Shown: positions 56,520-64,000 of the stretch, piece by piece
How the letters are laid out: each line of letters opens with the position of its first letter
How positions within the stretch are numbered: the stretch's first letter is position 1
Source of the DNA: Capitella teleta
Lineage: Eukaryota > Annelida > Polychaeta > Capitellidae
Direction of reading: 5' to 3'
Assembly (NCBI GenBank): GCA_000328365.1
Contig: KB295566.1
Coordinates: 212,902-276,901, forward strand
DNA: 64,000 nucleotides
The notes under the pieces: model-generated
The model's input: the letters and a program-made list of their open reading frames with translations, nothing else
What the model was told of the DNA's origin: nothing
The model's database searches: none
Position numbers and translations under genes: made by a program

Positions 56520-56568
56520 CCCGACAGAGGCAGACGTAGAGTCACAGTATCCAGCCTCAAGGAACAGG

Positions 56569-57433
56569 ATGAAGATGGAATCTGCTGTCGCTGCTTTGGT
56601 GTTGCTTCTGGGAGGGATGGTGGTGGCTGCTCAACCAGGACGCCATGGGGCTGAAGTGTCCTTCAGGCTGCTCCCTTGGCATTCTGGGTTGGAGCCCCAC
56701 AAGAGAAGCACACTGAGAGAGGTCTGTGCATTGAAGCTCCACGCCATAGTTTGTCGAATTTACGTTTTTCTTCTTCTGTGGTAACGTATATGCAGATCGT
56801 ATATAGGGTGCAGTTTCCTGTAAGAATTGCTTGAATTGCTGAAGGGCGTTTGATGTTTAATTGTATCCTCATGAATTTGAGAGTGTCACTATTTTGAACT
56901 CTTAAGTGGGCTTAGCCATTATATAATTATGTAAGTTTACTATAAACCTCATGTGTAATAATTATATATGCAAATTAACGTGACAGGTGATGGACGATTC
57001 GAGCCAATCTCTAGGAAGAGACAAGAAAGCCTGGTGTACCCTTGATCTGAACTGCTTCTTGGCGGACAAACGATCGCTCATGGTGAGTTCGGATTCCGTG
57101 TGTATCATTCATCCTTACAAACACCATCGTCCGCTTCATTCCAAGACTCAAATATATCTGAGATGTTTCTTTAAATATTATTCATGTAAACAGCACGTAC
57201 ATATATGTAAGCGCAGACAAGTGGAGTTGTGAGTGCAATTATTAATAGTGTGCAATTCGTTGCAGATGAATGACGATGCCCTGGATGAGGTTGCCGGTGA
57301 GATGTGCTGTACTCCTGACCAGGTGTGCATCTACTGCGATTCCCTTGACCAGGCCAGGCGCAAAGTTGACACAGATTTGTCAAAGACTTTGCAGAGAAGG
57401 ATTCTGAGGTCGGTTGTCAGCACGCAGAATTGA
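56569..57433 (+). CDS. Secreted six-cysteine peptide precursor, family unknown
   Basis: Three exons: 56569-56721, 56987-57082, 57266-57433 (417 nt, 138 aa), all introns phase 0. Residues 1-21 are a clear signal peptide (hydrophobic VAALVLLLGGMVV, then AA before QPG). The mature part has basic sites typical of prohormone cleavage (HKR, DKK, DKR, RR). It has six cysteines in two groups: a CTLDLNC pair spaced C-x5-C just after the DKK site, and CC-x4-C-x2-C in the last exon. A C-x5-C ring after a dibasic site recalls calcitonin-type peptides, but no amidation signal follows, and CC..C..C is not the insulin A-chain spacing. It may be a neuropeptide, hormone or secreted defence peptide; I do not recognise it. 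TATA box, short 5' UTR and a poly(A) signal 14 nt after the stop make a compact, convincing gene. Confidence 0.8.
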
Positions 57434-57446
57434 AAGCCATTCCGGG

Positions 57447-57452
57447 AATAAA
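57447..57452 (+). terminator. Poly(A) signal of the peptide gene
   Basis: AATAAA 14 nt after the stop at 57433, followed by T/G-rich sequence. Confidence 0.6.
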
Positions 57453-57619
57453 TTATGCCTGGTTTACTTCGCTGTTGTTGGTTTATAGTGCATAAGTATC
57501 ATTAACATAAACTTTCAACCCACTGGATAACATGAAACAACTAAAGTGTTGTTATTCAGGCTCGTTCATTATGCATGGTTACGTCGCTCGAATACGAGAG
57601 GCCGATTCGCTGGCAGCGA

Positions 57620-59092
57620 AGGAAACAACCCTGCTATAATATTGTGCCCCATGTTATGTCTATTGAATGTAATCATGATGTCAACAATTCATCTGATCAT
57701 GTCCCTTGACAATTGAACTAAATGTGAATACAAAGTATGTAAAGGCAGAATCGACTGGAACCCGCCCCAAGCCTCAGTGGCATAAAGCTACAAACGAAGA
57801 CCTTGATGCATATAGATCTACTCTTGATGTCCTACTTCAAAATATTGTCATTCCTGAAGCAGCGTTGGAATGCTCATCTTCACAATGCACAAATGAAATG
57901 CATCGAGAGGAATTGCTAAAATTACACGACAGCGAACATGCAATCCCCAGTTCTTCTACTGATCTGGCCAAGGGAAGGCCGACTGTCATTCCAGGCTGGA
58001 ATGAGTACGTGGCCCCTCTTAAGAGCACGGCATCTCTTTGGCATTTTATTTGGAAAGAGTGTGGACGGCCACAAAACGGGATTGTGGCAGACATAAGGCG
58101 ACGCACTAGAGCCCAATATCATAGAATGATACGCCAAGTTAAAAGAAACGAGGCAACTATACGCAGTGCAAAAATGGCAGAAGCATTTCATGATACCAGA
58201 AACCACCGACGGGATTTCTGGTCCGAAGTTAAAAAGGTCAAAGGCAGCTCAGGAGCCACTCCAGCCACAGTGGACGGGGTACATGGTGCAGACTCTATTG
58301 CCAATACTTTTTGCGAAAAGTATGCACCTTGGTACCTTGGTACCTTACTAGGGAATGTTTCTGCACAGACCAGAATTAATGAAGGTGTACATAATTTATT
58401 GATGAAAGTTAATCACTTTAAATGTCATTTCAAAACTCTGCCAAGTGATTCTGCATATTCTCTTTTTAAGACTCATTGTATGGGAATGTACAGCAGTCCG
58501 TTGTGGGACTTGACTGATCGCTCTATTGAATGTTTTTATGTCGCATGGAGGAAATCAATAAGAAGGTTGTTCGATCTTTCTTATCGAACACACAGTCGCT
58601 TGCTGCATTTGATTTGTAATGATCTAGCCATTGCTTCGCAGCTCCTTGTAAGATTTCACAAGTTCATTCTTTCGCTGCAGAATACCTCTAATTCATTGAC
58701 TAGACTCTGCCTACAGTTAGCTTTAAGTGGAAGTCGTTCAGCTGTAAGTAACAGCATGTCTGTTTTGAGCTCACGTCATCATATTTCTCGTTTAGATATG
58801 CTTGATTTAGATTCTTCAACTGTTTACAAAGCTTTGTTCTCTGTGCACCTTGATCTGTTAGATAAAGATACTGCTGTCCATGCCTTATTATTAAAAGACT
58901 TAATTAATATGAAATTTGATGCCATCACTTCAAATGAATACAATCTGTCAGAAATTTGTCACTCTATCAATTATTACTGTGTCCTCTAAATTGTAACAAT
59001 GACGTAATGACGCTTTTTTTCACCACATTTTGTTTTACTGTTGACATGTTTATGTGAATAAACTGTATAATAATAATAATATACGGGGATTC
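57620..59092 (+). mobile_element. LINE with internal in-frame deletion of the reverse transcriptase
   Basis: The left end encodes the end of an apurinic-type endonuclease (NNSSDHVP motif, one frame away from the rest). From 57706 a single frame of 427 codons runs to TAA at 58989. Its first 200 codons are the endonuclease-RT linker (VKRNEATIRSAKMAEAFHD, RRDFWSEVKKVKG). Then, at FCEKYAPWYLGTLLG, it jumps directly to the C-terminal region found after the RT domain (CMGMYSSPLWDL, WRKSIRRLFDLSYRTHSRLL). The RT itself, several hundred codons, is missing. The junction holds a direct repeat CTTGGTAC CTTGGTAC, suggesting deletion at short homology. The 3' end is a TAA microsatellite as in L2/CR1-like elements. 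Confidence 0.8.
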
Positions 59093-62000
59093 CGGGACAT
59101 TCTTTTTAGCTTTCTCCTTTCCCTCTGCATGGTTCGCGGATGAGCTCCTCAACCAACGAAACTGATTGACAACGAATCACAAATTAAAAAGACCTTTCTC
59201 TGGAACTCACAACGCATTTGGGAACGTTATGATTTCAGTTTCAGGCAACGAATTTCACAAATCATAAGGTTGCGTTCATAACGCATAGACTCCACAGAAC
59301 ATTTGTTACATTGTATTAGTATTGGCAAGGATATAGATGACTCACTGAGTCACATCAATGCTTCTACTACGTCTATCTTTGGGTTGCCGCCAGCAGGGGC
59401 AGCATAATATGACACTCAAATCTTGCCTTGAGTGAGTGAGCCATAGAGTTGATCAATACTCATTCAGCATAAGATTATCTAAGATTTCATTTGTTCAGGA
59501 AACACTAAACCAGGCAGCAAATCGCATAGAACTTGGCAGAAAAAAGGACCATAAGATTGTTCTTTCATCTTGGCGAAACTACCTTAGACATACTCTACAG
59601 CTGAATACTAGTGGCCAGACGCGAGATGCTTATCGCGTGATCAATTCTGCTGTGATACATCAAAGCAGGTCTCCTGGTGCACTTATATGCACACCAGAAA
59701 TCAACTTGCTCACCAGTCATCTCGGTTCGCATTAGAGTAAATTATGTACACTATATTGTCACATACGCATTACAAATACCTGTGCATCTTGATGCAAAGG
59801 CACCAATGAACTTCATTAGGCCATTTGCCATTTGTCACCTTTAAGGCTTTCGCTCCTGATCGCAGATGGAGTGAATGGGCTGTTGCTTTAATGAATGTGT
59901 CCTCGGAGAAATCCTTTAATTTTCCTCATTTGCAAACATTAGTCTGGAATGAATCCTGAATGGTCGAATGATGTGTTGTTGGGAGTTTGTGTTCCGTTGA
60001 AAGTCTAAAACACAACGAGTTCTTGTTTTGAGGCCACATTCCAAGGAAAACAACAACACACAACAAAACATAGATAAGAAATAAACAAAGTTGCGTGCGC
60101 AGACAGAATGGAGGTCATGCATCTCGTCATCGAATGTTGATTGTTGACGCCCGCTTCATCCGGTAAACGCCCTCTTTTTGGGCACAGTTATAAACTTATT
60201 CGATAATTTCTATAACTTATTCATATTATGAATACTTACACGATATTCTTTTTGGGGAGCATTTGTCTTTATTTGTCTTTATTTTCTTTGCTTTTCTTTA
60301 GTTTCTTTTAATTTCTTTAAGCAAATCACCTTATGTCCTTAGCTGGTACTTGTGTGAATGCTTTAAATATTAAATTAAATCTTTTTGACAGATTATAATC
60401 TCGCGGATGACGGCATTCATCATGTAGATGAGTAGTGAGTCATTAGCCACTATATCCTATAACTTTCGGCAGCCACGAATATTTTCTCTCCTGTGCAGAT
60501 GTTAAAGCAGAAAATAGACAATAGAAATACACAACAAACATCGAAGTGCAGAATCGGACAATTCTGCGTGCGAAGAATCGAAACGTCAGATGGTTGGCAT
60601 TAAATTCTCCACCATTTTATGAATCCTGCAACACCGTTACTGCTACAGTAATCTATTCGTAGGTGAAGTGAATTACTCACAAATCACCTGGTTATCGATT
60701 ACCCAAGCGTTGATTTTATAATACCAAGCGCCCTAAATTTATTATTTTCTTTCCATGAATAAGTGACATTGATGTAATGCAATTTTCAGATGAAATGGAC
60801 AATTTCAATGGATGCAATGAAAATATGACATAGTTGTTTATTGACAATGAAATTGAATTATGATGGACGAGATTGAACAACAGACTCAGTCGGTTATTCG
60901 CGCTCCCAGGGGTCTTCCAAAGGAACCAGACGACGGCCCTTGTGAGTGTGCTGTCATGCTCACGTTCACTGTTCCCCTCGTGAGCTGTCAATTTCAGCAG
61001 ATAGGTTCAGGGTCCGTGTCGCTGGCTCTTTTGTTTGCAAGGGGATTGTACGCAGAATATTATGCTTCATACCACAACATGCAGATTTGTAGATGGCATC
61101 ACTGTCGTGAGGCTACCGTGAATCAAACACGCGTTACAATTATGTAACGCCTATCACGTGGCTCCTATCACGTGGCCTATGATGACGCAAGTATTGTAAC
61201 ATAGCAACCGATCAGCATGTCATTAAAATTTCTATTAATTTAATTGACGTGATCACGTGATCACGGGCAACAGCGTTAAATTGCAGATATTAAACAGATA
61301 ACGTAAAGTGACAGACATCAAAGCAAATCAAGATTCGCGGCGGGAAGCTGAAATGGACAATAGGAAGATGCACTGAAATCGACGATAACACTTTAATGCA
61401 AAGAAAACGCCGTATACTAGCACAAGACTCCTAGCATACGTCCAGGATTAACTGTTTCAGGTGACTATGTGATTATAGACCCAACTGATGCAGATTCAAA
61501 TCGCGACCTTCCTCGTAATTCTTGCAGATTTCTCTAATCTAATTGCAAATCAGATTCCGAGGAAATCGATGTGACCTCTGTGACCTTTAGCAACGGATCT
61601 GCCTATCACTTGGGCCAGGAGGTCATTAAGTGCACGGGGTGTCTCTTGGGCTGAAGTCGAAATGAGGGCAACAGAATGTCATGTTCAATGAGCATGAATT
61701 GTGTGACTGAGAATCGCGTGAGGCGGAACACTTTTTTGGGGGTGAACAACCCCAAAAGCCTCAATGACACAAAATATTTATTTTCCGGTCAATAAAGTGA
61801 GCCAAGGGTTGCAGGTTAATTGCAGGACCATCTCATAGGTAGGGAGTCAAGCGGCCATTTACCCTTAATTGGAGATGTGCTAACCTCAGGATTAAGGGTA
61901 ACAGCCCCATCTGAGGAAATAAAACCGACAGAAGAGGAAATTAGACAAAAAGTGTCATGCACCCAGAAAACGACACATTGTGGGAAATGTTGGTAATTAT

Positions 62001-62183
62001 GCGATTGATATGCAAATGAGAAGGTAAACTGCGGATAGTGTACAGTAGGTGTTGGTGTTGAGGCTCTTATCAGCAGATAAAAGAAGCCGGTAAAACAAGA
62101 CAGGGAGAGATAATCACGTCCAACATGAGTGGAGGCAATGCCGTAATGACAACGACGGAGAATACGAGCATTCGGGCGTGATG
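59093..62183. other. Intergenic DNA, no gene recognised
   Basis: No exon with family support. A frame at 59436-59735 (SSWRNYLRHTLQLNTSG, then SAVIHQSRSPGALICTPE) has coding-like composition and might be another transposon scrap. A pyrimidine-rich tract lies at 60260-60320. Three CACGTG E-boxes cluster at 61155-61259. Confidence 0.5.
61155..61265. promoter_or_regulatory. Cluster of three CACGTG E-boxes
   Basis: CTATCACGTGGC occurs twice 14 bp apart (E-boxes 61155-61160 and 61169-61174). A perfect 18-bp palindrome CGTGATCACGTGATCACG lies at 61248-61265 with a third E-box at its centre. No neighbouring gene start was found. Confidence 0.35.
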
Positions 62184-62473
62184 CGTGATGGTATTTTACG
62201 GCTCTACCCAACCCATTCGCATGATACGGGCGCCAGAACAGAAGGCCCGGGACCGGGGTTTCCCCTACTCTTATCGATAAATCCCAAGGGTTCTTTCTTT
62301 ATCCTGCATACCACCATAGACAGTAGTACACAGCGCCCGGCCTTGTTACACAGTTGGGCAGCACTGTAGAGTCACCGAATAATGATAATTATAACGACTT
62401 ATAATTCACAATCATGACGCCCGTGGCCTGATCGGGTCTCGAACAAGGGACCTCGACCTCCACAGTCGGCATA
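62184..62473 (-). mobile_element. tRNA-derived SINE (family B), third copy, 5'-truncated
   Basis: Reverse-strand copy of the elements at 46.7 and 47.3 kb. The 3' body and the end (GGGTAGAGCCGTAAAA) are kept, the B box is damaged, and the A box is missing because similarity stops at about 62473. It shares the 3' end of the first copy, which the second copy lacks. Confidence 0.85.
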
Positions 62474-63889
62474 GGCGAGCATCTGGAAGAGGAAGGAAGA
62501 GCCGAATGGAAACTGAGGCATTGGGACGATGCTCAATGAAGAAGTGGCAACAATATAATGGGGAAGCAACACGATGAAGCGAATTAGAGTGATTCCGAAT
62601 TGGGCCAATTATTTCATTCTCCGCTTATATTACGCAGAACAATACGAGTGAACAAAAAATAGAAAAAAAAGTGAAGCAAATGCGAAGAAGGGAATTTCTT
62701 ATCAACATTGCAAAGATGAAATAGACAAAACTGCTCGTATGATGTGGAACAAATAAAGGTTTCAAAGGAATCAATGGACGAACATTGTTGCATTTCAGGA
62801 GGGCATGAACTAAACGCATGCATAATTAATCAAATAGGGAGAAGGACAGGTGACACAGCAGATAGCAGATTCACCGGGGCTCATTTTGTCAATGTCGACA
62901 TATAGTTCTATTGTCCACGATTTAGTTGATAATAATCTCCAGAAAATAGTTATTCATAGACATATGCACTTTCAGCCTGTCACTTTGAATGTCGCTGCAA
63001 ATTGAAGGATGAAATTCCGTCGGCGGGAATCCCAGAAGTCCTTGCGCAATTCGATTCATCTTCTTTAGACTAATGCACTCTGACGCGTAACATGTCTGAG
63101 AGTAAATCGAGTTCAGTTTATTTCGGGAGGCTTATTTACTCTTTCATGTAATCTTGCCATTTCACTCATTTTGTGTTCCTGGCAAAGCCGATGGTCCACG
63201 ATGAATGGTCGATGTCCATGGTCGACGTGGAAATATTCAAACTACATGTATGGCATCGAACGCCTGGAAGTTTCATCGACGCCGAATATCTGAATCGTAC
63301 TTTGATGGATATTATCAAATTATGATTTTCGCTTAATCAATACTTTTAAATAATCTTTATTTTTTTTTTTGCATAACTCTGCTCCCCATAATTGCAAAAG
63401 ATAGAAAATTATAAAACTTAACTTTCATTTTGTACCCTGATCGCCTCGATTGTCCCAGCTCGTGACTGGAGCTGATATACATCATGTAATTTTTATATTG
63501 TATATTGTATGACTGACATCATGCGATCAACCCGCCCCCCTGGTTCGTTTTAACGACATGTGTATATAAAGGAAATGCATTCTGTGATCACAGGAGTAGC
63601 AGTCCTCTTAATAAATCGCTCAGTCCGATTTTATTGGATTGTGATTCTTTGTCGATCAAGAACACCCACGACGACATTAACAGATGTATACATTGTACTT
63701 GTTTCTGCCCGTGCGTGTACTTTCCAATATTGGAAATCTCTGTAAGACAAGAGGCTTCCTTTAATAATATTTTAAGGATTAGCAAAAAAAAAAAAATAAA
63801 AATAAAAACAAAAAAAAACCCTCCTGCTAACTGGCACTTGACTGTGCACATAACCACAGCGATATATGCACCATTAAGTTTATACAACC
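62474..63889. other. Intergenic DNA, no gene recognised
   Basis: AT-rich. A TATATAAA-like site near 63562 has no credible gene after it. No RNA gene or family match was seen. Confidence 0.5.
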
Positions 63890-64000
63890 TTAAAGAGGAC
63901 TTCTGTTCATTTCGGAATCCTTTTAAATCGATTCTATGAGCTTTTGTGAATGACGAGAAACAATTATAGAAAAATTTGGTCAACTGTGAATGATATTCAA
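63890..64000 (+). mobile_element. MITE copy 3, cut by the window end
   Basis: TTAAAGAGGACTTCTG at 63890 starts a copy in the same orientation as the one at 32481. Similarity continues through GGTCAACTGTGAATGATATT to the last base of the window. Confidence 0.85.

Larger units (their letters stand above)
54938..56568. other. Region between SRSF3-like and peptide genes
   Basis: Left part: 5' UTR intron and probable promoter of the SRSF3-like gene (-), interrupted by a gap. Right part: promoter of the peptide gene (+). An open frame that looks coding lies at 55537-55809. The rest, 55810-56500, shows no supported feature. Confidence 0.5.

Noticed and set aside
56569-57433. Insulin/relaxin-type precursor
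   Set aside because: Cysteine spacing (CC-x4-C-x2-C) does not match the A-chain pattern, and no B-chain-like segment with two cysteines at the right spacing is present.
59436-59735. Possible gene of about 100 codons
   Set aside because: No family match, no splice context and no promoter. It could be transposon debris.
60860-61147. Open frame of 95 codons
   Set aside because: Composition and lack of motifs or splice context suggest chance.

Overview
This window is animal nuclear DNA. Genes are split into many short exons with GT..AG introns, and the recognisable families are metazoan: an EF-hand mitochondrial ATP-Mg/phosphate carrier, a TOCA/FNBP1-type F-BAR protein, a core-1 beta-1,3-galactosyltransferase and several SR splicing factors. 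Introns run from about 50 bp to 4 kb, and the DNA is AT-rich with tRNA-derived SINEs, LINE fragments and MITEs. This fits an invertebrate, perhaps marine. The phylum cannot be settled from the sequence alone. I joined exons by hand using splice consensus and reading phase; all completely sequenced models close in frame.

Layout. 1-4.5 kb: AT-rich flank with one SINE. 4.5-13.8 kb (+): a ten-exon SLC25A23/24/25-type carrier (468 aa) with a likely second promoter and an EF-hand-free first exon at 10.1 kb. 17.0-26.2 kb (-): a thirteen-exon FNBP1/TOCA/CIP4 homologue (564 aa; F-BAR, HR1, SH3), convergent with the carrier. 26.2-28.1 kb: a shared upstream region with a LINE RT fragment and a long hairpin. 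28.1-29.3 kb (+): an unrecognised two-exon protein (344 aa). 30.4-32.2 kb (-): a compact C1GALT1-like glycosyltransferase (286 aa). 32.2-35.0 kb: a MITE and LINE remnants.

35.0-54.9 kb is the most unusual part: four genes with SRSF3/7-type RRMs in alternating orientation. They are (a) an RRM-RS protein whose last exon runs on, without a break before the assembly gap, into a very acidic tail (more than 1,760 aa in all); (b) an RS-RRM-CCHC-RS protein with an unusual N-terminal RS segment; (c) an SRSF7-like RRM-CCHC-RS protein; and (d) an SRSF3-like RRM-RS protein. All coding introns in the four genes are phase 2, and each has one at the same place near the end of the RRM, which points to local duplication. 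Genes (c) and (d) each carry a candidate stop-containing (poison) cassette exon in the corresponding intron, as vertebrate SRSF3 and SRSF7 do.

56.5-57.4 kb (+): a tidy TATA-driven gene for a 138-aa secreted six-cysteine peptide precursor of unknown family. 57.6-59.1 kb: a LINE with an internal in-frame deletion that removed the reverse transcriptase. 59-64 kb: no gene recognised; a 5'-truncated SINE, an E-box cluster and the start of a third MITE copy. Two runs of N (37780-38203 and 55285-55334) are assembly gaps.
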